This document shows positions 35,110 to 43,589 of a stretch of 64,000 bases of DNA, one piece after another (the first letter of the stretch is position 1; every line of letters begins with the position of its first letter). The notes under the pieces are model-generated. The model searched no databases. It was not told where the DNA came from and worked only from the letters and a program-made list of their open reading frames with translations. The DNA comes from an uncultured Bacilli bacterium (lineage in GTDB: Bacteria; Bacillota_I; Bacilli_A; RF39; UBA660), in assembly GCA_934098735.1 (NCBI GenBank), contig CAKOOS010000001.1, forward strand, positions 1 through 64,000. Direction: 5' to 3'. The position numbers and the translations under genes are program-made.

Positions 35110-35205
35110 TTGCTGTAAAAGCAATAATCATTGATATGGATTACTTCTTGCGAGTGCTAAAAATAGTGTAAGAGTAAGACGAAGTATCAAGAAGAAAAAC
35201 GAAGG
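35110..35205 (+). promoter_or_regulatory. structured rpsB leader, possible S2 autoregulation site
   Basis: The leader holds a small hairpin (ATTGCT / AGCAAT, 35110-35125) and a long-range pairing ACTTC / GAAGT (about 35143 with 35190). It is richer in G and C than other gaps. Ribosomal protein leaders often bind their own product; that role is inferred. Confidence 0.4.
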
Positions 35206-35217
35206 AGGGAATATTTT

Positions 35218-36144
35218 ATGGCAGTAGTTTCTATGAATTATTTATTAGAAGCTGGAGTTCATTTTGGACATCAAACAAAAAGATGGAATCCTAAAATGAA
35301 AGAGTATATTTTTACATCTAGGGATGATATTTATATTATCGACTTAGAAAAAACAAAAGCTTGTTTAGAAGTAGCTTATGAAGAAATTAAGAATATTGCT
35401 AGTAATGGTGGTAAATTCTTATATGTTGGTACAAGAAAGCAAGCACAAGAAGTTGCTCTTGAAGAAGCAACAAGAAGTAATTCTTATTATGTAATTGAAA
35501 GATGGTTAGGTGGAACACTTACTAATTTTAGAACAATTAGAAGAAGAGTTAAAAGATTAGAAGAAATTGAAAACATGGAAAAAAATGGTGTTTTTGATGT
35601 ACTACCTAAGAAAGAAGTTATTGGTCTTAAGAAAGAATATGAAAAATTAAACCGTGTTTTATGTGGAATTAGAGCAATGGATAAACTTCCTCAAGCATTA
35701 ATAGTTGTTGATCCTAAAAAAGAATATAATGCTATTAAAGAAGCTAGAAAACTACATATTCCAGTATTTGGGGTAGTTGATACAAATTGTGATCCAGATG
35801 ATGTTGACTATGTTATTCCTGGTAATGATGATGCTGTTAGATCAATTAAAGTTATGCTTGGTGTTTTAACAAATGCCATTTGTGAAGCAAATGATTTACC
35901 ACTTGATGACTATGTTACTGAAGATGAAAAAAAATCTGATTCAGAAGTAAAAGAAGTTAAAAATAATAAAAAAGAAGAAGTTAAAGTTGATGAAACTGTA
36001 CTAGAAGAAATTAAAGAAATGGAAAAAGCTGATGAACTTGAAAGCAAAAGTTTAACAGAACTTAAAAAATTAGCTAAAGAAGCTGGTATTAAAGGTTATT
36101 CAACAATGAAAAAAGATGAATTAGTTGCAAAACTAAGTGAATAG
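35218..36144 (+). CDS. rpsB: 30S ribosomal protein S2 with C-terminal SAP/Rho_N-like extension
   Basis: A 308-aa S2. The core (about 1-235) has [23 protein letters not shown] [26 protein letters not shown] and [20 protein letters not shown]. About 70 extra residues follow: a charged linker, then [20 protein letters not shown] and KKDELVAKL. This is the pattern of the small SAP/Rho_N nucleic-acid-binding fold. Most S2 proteins end near residue 250. RBS GGAGGG. tsf follows after 10 bp. Confidence 0.95.
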   Translation: MAVVSMNYLLEAGVHFGHQTKRWNPKMKEYIFTSRDDIYIIDLEKTKACLEVAYEEIKNIASNGGKFLYVGTRKQAQEVALEEATRSNSYYVIERWLGGTLTNFRTIRRRVKRLEEIENMEKNGVFDVLPKKEVIGLKKEYEKLNRVLCGIRAMDKLPQALIVVDPKKEYNAIKEARKLHIPVFGVVDTNCDPDDVDYVIPGNDDAVRSIKVMLGVLTNAICEANDLPLDDYVTEDEKKSDSEVKEVKNNKKEEVKVDETVLEEIKEMEKADELESKSLTELKKLAKEAGIKGYSTMKKDELVAKLSE

Positions 36145-36154
36145 GAGGATTAAT

Positions 36155-37033
36155 ATGGAAGTTACTGCAAGTATGGTTAAAGACCTAAGAGAACAAACTG
36201 GAGCTGGAATGATGGATTGCAAAAAAGCTTTAGCAGAAACTAATGGTAATATGGAAGAAGCTGTTAATTATTTAAGAGAAAAAGGTATTGCTAAATCTGC
36301 TAAAAAAGAATCAAGAATAGCTGCAGAAGGTCTTGCAAATATTTATGTTGATAATAATAAAGCTGTAATTTTAGAAGTAAATAGTGAAACTGACTTTGTT
36401 AGTAAAAATGAAGAATTTAGAAATATGATTGATACAATTGGCAATGCTTTATTAAATAGCGAAGCTAAGAGTGTTGAAGATGCTAAAGAAGTAATGACTT
36501 CTGAAGGTACTATTGGTGAATTAATAGTTGAAAAAACTGCTAAAATTGGAGAAAAATTATCATTAAGAAGATTTGAAATTGTCGAAAAAAGTGATGATGA
36601 ACATTTTGGTGCTTATATTCACATGGGAGGTAGAATTGCAGCTTTAACTGTAGTTAAAGGAGCAAGTAGTGAAATTGCTAAAGATGTATCAATGCAAGCT
36701 GCAGCAATGAAGCCTCTATATTTAAATGAAAGTGATGTTCCTGCAGATGTTGTTGATAATGAAAGAAATGTTTTAAAGGAACAAGCTATGAATGAAGGAA
36801 AACCTGCAGAAATAGCTGAAAAGATGGTTGAAGGTAGAATTAAGAAATTTTATAAAGAAATATGTTTAGCAGAACAACCATTTATTAAAGATGGTGATGT
36901 TACAGTAGCTAAATATGTAGCTAACAATGGTGGAGAAATATTAAAAATGATTCGTTATGAAGTTGGTGAAGGTATGGAAAAACGTAATGATAACTTTGCT
37001 GAAGAAGTAATGAATCAAGTGAAAGGTAATTAA
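36155..37033 (+). CDS. tsf: translation elongation factor Ts
   Basis: A 292-aa EF-Ts. The N-terminal UBA-like domain reads KDLREQTGAGMMDCKKAL, followed by NYLREKGIAKSAKK, the core TDFVSKNEEF (nucleotide-exchange site) and the second half with HMGGRIAALTVV. It recharges EF-Tu with GTP. The ATG at 36155 follows AGGAGGAT; an in-frame start inside rpsB was rejected. The usual neighbour pyrH does not follow. Confidence 0.95.
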   Translation: MEVTASMVKDLREQTGAGMMDCKKALAETNGNMEEAVNYLREKGIAKSAKKESRIAAEGLANIYVDNNKAVILEVNSETDFVSKNEEFRNMIDTIGNALLNSEAKSVEDAKEVMTSEGTIGELIVEKTAKIGEKLSLRRFEIVEKSDDEHFGAYIHMGGRIAALTVVKGASSEIAKDVSMQAAAMKPLYLNESDVPADVVDNERNVLKEQAMNEGKPAEIAEKMVEGRIKKFYKEICLAEQPFIKDGDVTVAKYVANNGGEILKMIRYEVGEGMEKRNDNFAEEVMNQVKGN

Positions 37034-37054
37034 GCAACAAAAGTTGCTTTTTTA
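37032..37054 (+). terminator. terminator after tsf
   Basis: AAGCAAC and GTTGCTT pair around AAAA and are followed by T residues; the 5' arm starts in the stop codon. Confidence 0.85.
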
Positions 37055-37067
37055 TTTGTTTTTTGGT

Positions 37068-37083
37068 ATTCTATTAATAGAAT
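37068..37083. promoter_or_regulatory. perfect 16-bp palindrome, operator candidate
   Basis: ATTCTATTAATAGAAT lies between the tsf terminator and the ribosome site of the gene at 37095, and overlaps a possible -10 (TATTCT, 37067-37072). Chance palindromes occur in AT-rich DNA, so the call is weak. Confidence 0.35.
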
Positions 37084-37094
37084 AGGAGAGTAAA

Positions 37095-37868
37095 ATGAAT
37101 AAGAATAAAGAAATGTTTTTAACCTTAGTTATTATGTTTAACATTATTTTAGCGGGTATTGGTTCTTTTTATTTAGGAAGACACTTTGGATATAAAGTAG
37201 AAATTAAAAATGAAAGCGAAATTCAAACAAATGAATTAGATAATTTATTTTTTACAAAGGAAGTTAATAGAGTTTTGTATAATTTTTTACAAAGCAAAGA
37301 AAATAATTTGAAAAATTACTTAGATAATTTATCAAATAGCCAAAAATTATATTTAGCAGGAATTATTTCTTATGATGGATTGGAAACTGATTTAGATAAT
37401 AAAAAATTAGAGAATTTAAAAAATAATTTAGTAAAATATTTTGGCGATGATTTAAAAGTATCTGGGCAAGATTATTATGCGATGGAGCAAGATGAAGAAC
37501 CAGTTTTTAAGTATGATGCTAAAACGGATTCATTTGTTTATAATGAAAATGTCATTGGATCTGATGTTATTACAAGTTTTGAACTTGGATTTGTATATAA
37601 TTATAAACTAGATAATATTGTATATAATAAAGATGGTTTTGCTGTTACCTATTATGGGCTATATGGTCTAGAGGATGAAATAGGTCCAACAACCCTTACA
37701 AATGATAAAGATATAGAAAGAATTCTTAATTATACTGATGATGGGATGAGTGATGATGCTTATTTAGAATATCAGTTTAATAATAATAGAAAAGGCTTTT
37801 TAAAATTTACTTATTATTATAAGAAAGTAAATGATAAATATGTTTTAACAGACTTTAAACAAGCTTAG
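37095..37868 (+). CDS. hypothetical membrane-anchored extracytoplasmic protein
   Basis: A 257-aa protein. An N-terminal helix (MFLTLVIMFNIILAGIGSFY) is followed by an outer domain of about 220 residues, rich in Tyr, Asp and Asn. It is helical at first (QSKENNLKNYLDNL) and beta-rich later. No family was recognised. It is transcribed alone, behind a palindrome, and ended by its own terminator. It sits where pyrH normally lies between tsf and frr. Confidence 0.75.
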   Translation: MNKNKEMFLTLVIMFNIILAGIGSFYLGRHFGYKVEIKNESEIQTNELDNLFFTKEVNRVLYNFLQSKENNLKNYLDNLSNSQKLYLAGIISYDGLETDLDNKKLENLKNNLVKYFGDDLKVSGQDYYAMEQDEEPVFKYDAKTDSFVYNENVIGSDVITSFELGFVYNYKLDNIVYNKDGFAVTYYGLYGLEDEIGPTTLTNDKDIERILNYTDDGMSDDAYLEYQFNNNRKGFLKFTYYYKKVNDKYVLTDFKQA

Positions 37869-37880
37869 GCTTGTTTTTTT
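37857..37880 (+). terminator. terminator spanning the stop codon of the gene at 37095
   Basis: AAACAAGC and GCTTGTTT pair with a short loop that contains the stop codon, and T residues follow. Confidence 0.8.
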
Positions 37881-37959
37881 ACGATTGATTTACAAAAATA
37901 TTGGTAAGAAGCTTTATAAAATATTTATATTTTGATAAAATAAGTAAGGAGAAGTAATT

Positions 37960-38568
37960 ATGGAAAAAATATATATTAAAAATAAAAAAATGTTTAAAAA
38001 TAAATGGCAAATGATAATATATTTAATTTTATTTGTTTTTACAATTTATCTATTTATATATTTTGGTACTAAAGATTATAATAAAAGCATTCCTGACAAT
38101 GAACGTTTTGCTCAAGATTTTAGTTTAGTAGATAGTAATAATGTATTTAAATATGCCAATGCAACAGATGTTAGAATGATTGCTGGAGGAGCCAAAGGAA
38201 TTGTTTTATTCGGAACTAAAAATGAATGGGTAGATTATTATGCTTATATTGTAAATAAAATAGCTAAAGAAGCAAATATAGATACAATATATTATTATGA
38301 TTTTATAAAGAATAGACAAGATAATAATGGAACTTATGAAGATATTGTTAGAAAATTAGATAAATATGTAACATATAATGATAGAGGTGTGGCTGAAATT
38401 TATGCTCCTTCATTACTAGTAGTTAGCCATGATGAAGTTTTATATTTTGATAGTGATACATCTTTTGTTAAAGGAAAAACAACACCGAGTGAGTACTGGA
38501 CTAGTTATCGTCAAATGAAAAAAGAACAAGAATTAAAACTTATTTTTGAAACGTATTTGGAAAGTTGA
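37960..38568 (+). CDS. membrane-anchored thioredoxin-fold-like protein without CxxC
   Basis: A 202-aa protein. A cytoplasmic basic start and one helix (QMIIYLILFVFTIYLFIYF) precede an outer domain. The domain begins with GGAKGIVLFGTKNEWVDYYA, where a thioredoxin would carry WCxxC, then DTIYYYDF, then YAPSLLVVSHDEVLYFD with the cis-Pro-like AP. The thioredoxin fold is inferred from this strand order. The redox cysteines are absent, so it would be a structural or binding domain. AAGGAG precedes the start. Confidence 0.65.
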   Translation: MEKIYIKNKKMFKNKWQMIIYLILFVFTIYLFIYFGTKDYNKSIPDNERFAQDFSLVDSNNVFKYANATDVRMIAGGAKGIVLFGTKNEWVDYYAYIVNKIAKEANIDTIYYYDFIKNRQDNNGTYEDIVRKLDKYVTYNDRGVAEIYAPSLLVVSHDEVLYFDSDTSFVKGKTTPSEYWTSYRQMKKEQELKLIFETYLES

Positions 38569-38575
38569 GGTAAAG

Positions 38576-39343
38576 ATGGATAGTAATACAAAAAATGTTT
38601 TTGGAGTTATTTGCTTGGGTATAATCTTATTAGTTTTTATTGTTGGAGGTTATTTTTTTAAAGATTATATGATTAATAAAATAGATAATAATGATGTAAA
38701 AAGTGAAAAAATAGTACCTGAAGATATAAGAATTAATACAAGTAAAGATTATATATATTATGATAATACTACTGAAATTGTTGATCATATTTATAAAGAA
38801 GATGTTATTCTCAATTTTAAAGGTTTAGAAAATATAAATGCTGAACTTCATAATGAACTTGAAAACATGAGTCAAAATAAGGTTAGTGTGAAAGATAATA
38901 TTATACCTGAAGGAACTGTTTGTGATAATGATATATTTAGTTTTCTTAATAGAGAATATTCTGATAGTGAATTTGATAAATACGTTAGTGTTGTTATAAA
39001 AGATTATGAATATAATTGTGTAAATGGTAATCTTCCTAAAAATATAAAAAGTTATGTAATTGAAAAAAGTACAGGAAAAATATTTAGTAATGAAGAGTTA
39101 TTAAATATATTTGGATTTGACAATGAAAAAATAGCAGAACAAGTAAGAACAAGATTAAATAATACGCAAGTTTTAGATGGAGATGAACAAGTAATTGATA
39201 TTGAAGGAACTATAAGTAGTATATTAAATGATAGTTTTAATACTACGAAAGCTTTAAGTGTAAGTAAAAATGGTAAATTAGTAATTAATTTTATTGTAAA
39301 ATCAAATAGAATAAACTATAATGATAGTATAGAATTAATTTAA
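38576..39343 (+). CDS. hypothetical membrane-anchored protein
   Basis: A 255-aa protein. One N-terminal helix (VFGVICLGIILLVFIVGGYF) is followed by an outer domain. The part EDVILNFKGLENINAELHNE, with a later helix (LNNTQVLDGDEQVIDI) and a strand KLVINFIVKS, loosely recalls DUF4163/DUF3298 domains of secreted anti-sigma factors and deacetylases. This is a weak hint. The ATG at 38576 with GAGGT was chosen over an in-frame TTG upstream. It is probably cotranscribed with the thioredoxin-like gene and frr. Confidence 0.7.
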   Translation: MDSNTKNVFGVICLGIILLVFIVGGYFFKDYMINKIDNNDVKSEKIVPEDIRINTSKDYIYYDNTTEIVDHIYKEDVILNFKGLENINAELHNELENMSQNKVSVKDNIIPEGTVCDNDIFSFLNREYSDSEFDKYVSVVIKDYEYNCVNGNLPKNIKSYVIEKSTGKIFSNEELLNIFGFDNEKIAEQVRTRLNNTQVLDGDEQVIDIEGTISSILNDSFNTTKALSVSKNGKLVINFIVKSNRINYNDSIELI

Positions 39344-39355
39344 AGGAGATATTAT

Positions 39356-39886
39356 ATGGATAATACAGAAAAAAAGATGATGGCAACAATAGAGGCTTTG
39401 AAAAATAAGCTTTTAAATATAAGAGCTGGTAGAGCTAATCCTGCGATGTTAAATGGAATTATGGTTAGTTATTATGGATCTTTAACTCCACTTCAAAGTT
39501 TAGCTAATATTACTGTTCCAGAAGCTCGTCAATTATTTATAAAGCCTTTTGATAGAAGTACTTTAAAAGATATTGAAAGAGCTATAAATGAAGCTAATTT
39601 AGGAATAGCTCCAACTAATAATGGTGAAATGATTATTTTAACTATTCCAGAACTTACGGAAGATAGAAGAAGAGAATATGTTAAACAAACTAAAACAGTA
39701 GGTGAAGAAGCTAAAGTAGCTTTAAGAAATATTCGACAAGATGCTAATAATGAAATTAAACATGAAGAATATCCAGAAGATGAAGAAAAAATGTATTTGG
39801 ATGAAATTCAAGAATTAATTACAAAATACAATAAAATTGTTGATGAAGAAATAAAAAATAAAGAACAAGAATTGATGCAAGTTTAA
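39356..39886 (+). CDS. frr: ribosome recycling factor
   Basis: A 176-aa RRF of slightly short length. It has LLNIRAGRANPAMLNGIMVS, YYGSLTPLQSLANI, ARQLFIKPFDRSTLKDIERA, IPELTEDRRREYVKQ and a long C-terminal helix. With EF-G it splits the post-termination ribosome. A strong AAAGGAGA site precedes the ATG. Confidence 0.95.
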   Translation: MDNTEKKMMATIEALKNKLLNIRAGRANPAMLNGIMVSYYGSLTPLQSLANITVPEARQLFIKPFDRSTLKDIERAINEANLGIAPTNNGEMIILTIPELTEDRRREYVKQTKTVGEEAKVALRNIRQDANNEIKHEEYPEDEEKMYLDEIQELITKYNKIVDEEIKNKEQELMQV

Positions 39887-39917
39887 AATAACCCACGAAG
39901 TTTATTCGTGGGTTATT
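39887..39917. terminator. strong bidirectional terminator hairpin
   Basis: AATAACCCACGAA and TTCGTGGGTTATT form a perfect 13-bp stem around GTTTA. It serves the converging frr and tmcAL genes. Confidence 0.85.
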
Positions 39918-40999
39918 GGTTTATTTTGAAGTTCAAATTGGTATGTATTAGTATTACAAATTAAATCATATATTAAACTAGCTGTAAGTTCATAATTATA
40001 TATCGTAGGATCTTTAGTTAAATTTATTTCTTTTTTTATACTTCTTAAATATTTTTGTCCTTTTTTATCAAAACCTAATATTTTTATATAACTATTATCT
40101 TTTAAGTTATCATCCTTTTTTAAACCAATTAAAATATGAATTAAAATTCTATTTATTTTGTTATATGTATATCTTTTAGTTTTAACACTACCAATAAATT
40201 CTGATAAATTATTAGCTTTTTTTATGCATTTTTTTAAACGGTATTCTATACCTTCTTCTACATCTAAATAATTTTGAAGGTTATTATCTGTTAAAATCTT
40301 ATACTTTATTAATTTAAAATATATTTCATAATTGGGAATGTTTATTAGTTTTGATACATCACTAGGTAAATAATTTCTAATATCTTCGTTATTTAATATT
40401 TTTTTTCTAATATTTGATGCACTTATTATTTTATCGTTACTTTCTAAATCATGATAATCATTTGTTCTTTTTATTGTTTGAACATTTATATTATATTTAT
40501 TTAATAGAATACTTTTTATATAAGATATTCCTAGTAAGTCATTAGGATTATATATAAAGTTTAATTCTAAAGCATTAGCTAAAGCAGATGGATAATTATA
40601 TCCATTTTTTAAGTTTTCTTTTACTTTATCATTAAAATTTAGCTCAAGTTGTTTTTGTGCTATTTTTCTTAAAGCACTAACATTATTAGTTTCGCTTCCA
40701 AAAATTATATCAGTTACTTTTAATTCATTTAGTCTTTTTATGGCTTCATTTGCAAAAGTATCTGCAGATTGCGTTCCAAATATAAATGGTAATTCTATTA
40801 CTAGATTTATGCCATATTTTAAGGCTATCTTTGTTTTATTTTCTTTGGTTAAAAAAGAAATTTCTCCGCGTTCTAAAAAGTAACCGTTTAAAACTAAAAT
40901 TATTAATGCTTCAGGATATTTTTTCTTTATTTCTTCAATATGATGCAGATGACCATAATGGAAGGGGTTGTATTCACAAATAATACCTATAGTTCGCAT
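39902..40999 (-). CDS. tmcAL: tRNA(Met) cytidine acetate ligase (YlbM)
   Basis: A 365-aa nucleotidyltransferase-fold protein. It has IICEYNPFHYGHLHHI (the HxGH ATP site), LVLNGYFLERGEISF, LVIELPFIFGTQSADTFANE and DIIFGSETNN. TmcAL makes N4-acetylcytidine at the wobble base of elongator tRNA-Met from acetate and ATP. It is a little shorter than the usual 400 residues. The thioesterase gene lies 8 bp upstream on the same strand. Confidence 0.92.
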   Translation of the reverse strand: MRTIGIICEYNPFHYGHLHHIEEIKKKYPEALIILVLNGYFLERGEISFLTKENKTKIALKYGINLVIELPFIFGTQSADTFANEAIKRLNELKVTDIIFGSETNNVSALRKIAQKQLELNFNDKVKENLKNGYNYPSALANALELNFIYNPNDLLGISYIKSILLNKYNINVQTIKRTNDYHDLESNDKIISASNIRKKILNNEDIRNYLPSDVSKLINIPNYEIYFKLIKYKILTDNNLQNYLDVEEGIEYRLKKCIKKANNLSEFIGSVKTKRYTYNKINRILIHILIGLKKDDNLKDNSYIKILGFDKKGQKYLRSIKKEINLTKDPTIYNYELTASLIYDLICNTNTYQFELQNKPITHE

Positions 41000-41007
41000 A
41001 AAAATCC

Positions 41008-41370
41008 TTAATCAATAAAAAAATATGTTGAATTCATCGTGGCTATTAAAGTACCTTCATCATTAGTAATTGTTGCTTTAAGCACAGTTGTTTGATGACC
41101 TACTTTAATGATTTTACTTTTTGCTAATAAATATTTTCCTGTTCCTGGTCTTAAAAAATCAATTGAAGCATTTAATGTAACTGCTTTTCTTCCTAATGCC
41201 CGGCAAGCAAAGCCCATTACAGTATCTCCTAGACTAAAAATTAATCCTCCGTGAGCAATATTATAAGGATTTAAAGAATTTTTAGTAAGTTCAACTTTAG
41301 CTATACATTCTTCTGCATCTTCTTTAATTATACTAATATTATTATATTTTATATATCCATCTTGTTTCAT
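41008..41370 (-). CDS. PaaI-type hotdog thioesterase
   Basis: A 120-aa hotdog-fold protein. It has YNIAHGGLIFSLGDTVMGFA (the HGG helix and its Asp) and VTLNASIDFLRPGTGKYLLA. PaaI relatives hydrolyse aromatic or other acyl-CoA thioesters; the substrate is unknown. GGAGGA precedes the start. It leads the minus-strand operon with tmcAL and is divergent from miaA. Confidence 0.88.
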   Translation of the reverse strand: MKQDGYIKYNNISIIKEDAEECIAKVELTKNSLNPYNIAHGGLIFSLGDTVMGFACRALGRKAVTLNASIDFLRPGTGKYLLAKSKIIKVGHQTTVLKATITNDEGTLIATMNSTYFFID

Positions 41371-41390
41371 AATTTTTCCTCCAAGAATAC

Positions 41391-41428
41391 ATTATAACAT
41401 TTAAAAAAAGGTAAGTAAATGATATAAT
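41391..41428. promoter_or_regulatory. divergent sigma-A promoters for miaA and the thioesterase operon
   Basis: On the plus strand TTTAAA (41400-41405), 17 bp, then TATAAT (41423-41428), with extended TGA. On the minus strand a TATAAT lies at about 41391-41396 with TTTACT 16 bp upstream of it. The two overlap. Confidence 0.65.
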
Positions 41429-41443
41429 TAAGAGGTGATGTGT

Positions 41444-42298
41444 ATGAAAATTGTTATATTAGGCCCTACTGGAGTAGGAAAAACAAAGATGAGTGTTCAA
41501 ATTGCCAAATGGCTTAATGCAATAGTTGTTAATGCTGATGCTGTTCAAGTTTATCAAGATTTAAATATAGGTAGTGCTAAAGTTACAGAAGAAGAAATGG
41601 AAGGCGTTAGTCATTATTTATTTGATATAAAAAATCCATTAGAGGAATATAGTGTAAAAGATTATCAAAGTGATTTAAGAAAATATTTAGATAATCCATT
41701 ATATAAAAATATTGTTGTAGTAGGTGGAACAGGTCTTTATGTTTGTGCTGGTTTTTACGATTATAGATTTTCTTTAAATGAAAATAAAGATTATAGTAAG
41801 TATACTAATGATGAACTATATGATATGGTTTTAAAAAAAGATAAAAATACTCAAATTCATAAAAATAACAGAGTTAGAATGGAAAGATTTTTACAAAGAG
41901 ATTCTGAGCAAGTAGAACCTAAGTTATTATATGACGATGTTATATTTATTGGACTTACAACAAATAGGGATAATTTATATAAAATAATAGATCAAAGAGT
42001 AGATAAAATGATTGATGCTGGTTTGGTTCAAGAAGTTATGAAATTAAATAATTTGTATCCTGATAGTAAAATTTTAAAAAGAGCTATTGGTTATAAAGAA
42101 ATAGGTGATTATCTAAATAAGAAAATTACTTTAGTTGAAGCTGTAAAAAATATAAAGAAAAATAGTAGACATTATGCTAAAAGACAATATACTTGGTTTA
42201 ATAATAAGATGAATTTGAAATGGTTTAATGTTAATTATGATAATTTTGATGAAACAATTGAAGATGTAAAGAAGTATATTATCTCTTGTAGTAAATAG
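41444..42298 (+). CDS. miaA: tRNA dimethylallyltransferase
   Basis: A 284-aa MiaA. It has the P-loop ILGPTGVGKTKMSVQIAK, VVNADAVQVYQDLNIGSAK, HYLFDIKNP, VVGGTGLYV, AIGYKEI and the C-terminal RHYAKRQYTWFNNK. It adds a dimethylallyl group to A37 of tRNAs. The ATG at 41444 was chosen because the earlier starts lie within the AGAGGTGATG ribosome site. Confidence 0.95.
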   Translation: MKIVILGPTGVGKTKMSVQIAKWLNAIVVNADAVQVYQDLNIGSAKVTEEEMEGVSHYLFDIKNPLEEYSVKDYQSDLRKYLDNPLYKNIVVVGGTGLYVCAGFYDYRFSLNENKDYSKYTNDELYDMVLKKDKNTQIHKNNRVRMERFLQRDSEQVEPKLLYDDVIFIGLTTNRDNLYKIIDQRVDKMIDAGLVQEVMKLNNLYPDSKILKRAIGYKEIGDYLNKKITLVEAVKNIKKNSRHYAKRQYTWFNNKMNLKWFNVNYDNFDETIEDVKKYIISCSK

Positions 42299-42334
42299 TA
42301 TTTTATGATATAAATATGGAAGTGGTGAATAAGT

Positions 42335-43555
42335 GTGATAAATAATAAAAAAAGAGGTCTTATTATAATTTGGATTAGCTTATTTGTTATATTTACTTTT
42401 TTAGTATTTTATGTAGTAGGTGTTCATTCAGATCTTTTGGTTAATAAATTATTTAAAATAATTAGTTTAGTTTTAGTAGTTTTAGGAATACTATTTTTAT
42501 TAGTAGGTATCTTTTTATTAATAAAGTATAAATATAGAAGAAATTTTAAAAAAATAAAAATATGGCTTATATCTATTTTTGTATTTTTGTATATAGTTGG
42601 TGCTTCTAGTTTTTTATTTATATTATATGGACCAATTAATACGTTTAGGGACTGGCTTATTACAACAGCGATGGCAACAATGAGGCATCAATATTATTGT
42701 AAATGGTTTTATAGTGATAAGGTTATTGGTGAAGTACTAGGACAAAATTATATTGATGCTGGTAATGCTGAAACTAATCCATCTTTAATTAATCATGAAG
42801 AAACTAAAAATTATTCTAATCAGTATGAAAAAGAAATATTAGAAAGAAATAAAAATCAACTTTATAAAGTTATTAAGTTTACAGTAAATGATTGTAATGC
42901 TTATTTAGGTGTTGTATATGATGCTAGCAAAATAAGCGTAGGTTATACAAAATGGCTTGGAAAAAGTGGTCAATATATATATGATATGGCTAAGGAACAA
43001 AATTCAGTTTTAACTATAAATGGTGGAGGATTTAAGGATCCAGGACATAATAGTAAAGGATCTGATCCAATCGGCGTAACAATTGCAAATGGTAAAATAA
43101 TTACTAATGAAGTTATTGGTGGTTCTTATGGAGTTATTGGTTTTAATAAAGATGATGTTCTTGTTTTAAGACAAAGTACAGATGCGCAAAGGCTTTTAAA
43201 TGAAGGTGTTAGAGATGCTGTAACCATGGCACCATTTCTTATTGTAAATGGTCAAAAGTCATTTGTTAAAGGTAATGGCGGCTGGGGATATGCTGCTAGA
43301 ACAGCAATTGGCCAAAGAAAAGATGGAATTGTATTATTTTTAGTTGTTGATAGTAATGCTTCGAGAACAAAAGGAGCATCTATGAAAGATTTAATTGATA
43401 TTATGGAAAGATATGGGGCAGTAAATGCCGCTAATCTTGATGGTGGTACATCTAGTGTTATGGTTGTAAATGGAGAGATGATTAATGATCCAATTGATTC
43501 CGCTGGAAGACATAGAACTAGGGGTATACCGACAATATTTAAGGTAGTAGAATAA
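42335..43555 (+). CDS. phosphodiester glycosidase family (NAGPA-like) membrane protein
   Basis: A 406-aa protein from a GTG start. Three N-terminal helices are followed by an outer domain of about 250 residues: SVLTINGGGFKDPG, GSDPIGVTIANGKII, TMAPFLIVNGQ, RTAIGQRKDGIVLFLVVD and NAANLDGGTSSVMVVNG. These match the catalytic domain shared by NAGPA and bacterial YngK-type phosphodiester glycosidases. It probably acts on a surface polysaccharide or glycolipid. Own terminator. Confidence 0.9.
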   Translation: MINNKKRGLIIIWISLFVIFTFLVFYVVGVHSDLLVNKLFKIISLVLVVLGILFLLVGIFLLIKYKYRRNFKKIKIWLISIFVFLYIVGASSFLFILYGPINTFRDWLITTAMATMRHQYYCKWFYSDKVIGEVLGQNYIDAGNAETNPSLINHEETKNYSNQYEKEILERNKNQLYKVIKFTVNDCNAYLGVVYDASKISVGYTKWLGKSGQYIYDMAKEQNSVLTINGGGFKDPGHNSKGSDPIGVTIANGKIITNEVIGGSYGVIGFNKDDVLVLRQSTDAQRLLNEGVRDAVTMAPFLIVNGQKSFVKGNGGWGYAARTAIGQRKDGIVLFLVVDSNASRTKGASMKDLIDIMERYGAVNAANLDGGTSSVMVVNGEMINDPIDSAGRHRTRGIPTIFKVVE

Positions 43556-43589
43556 AAAATAATGAGGTTTTGTAAATCTCATTATTTTT
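43556..43589. terminator. bidirectional terminator
   Basis: AAAATAATGAG and CTCATTATTTT form an 11-bp perfect stem between converging genes. Confidence 0.85.
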
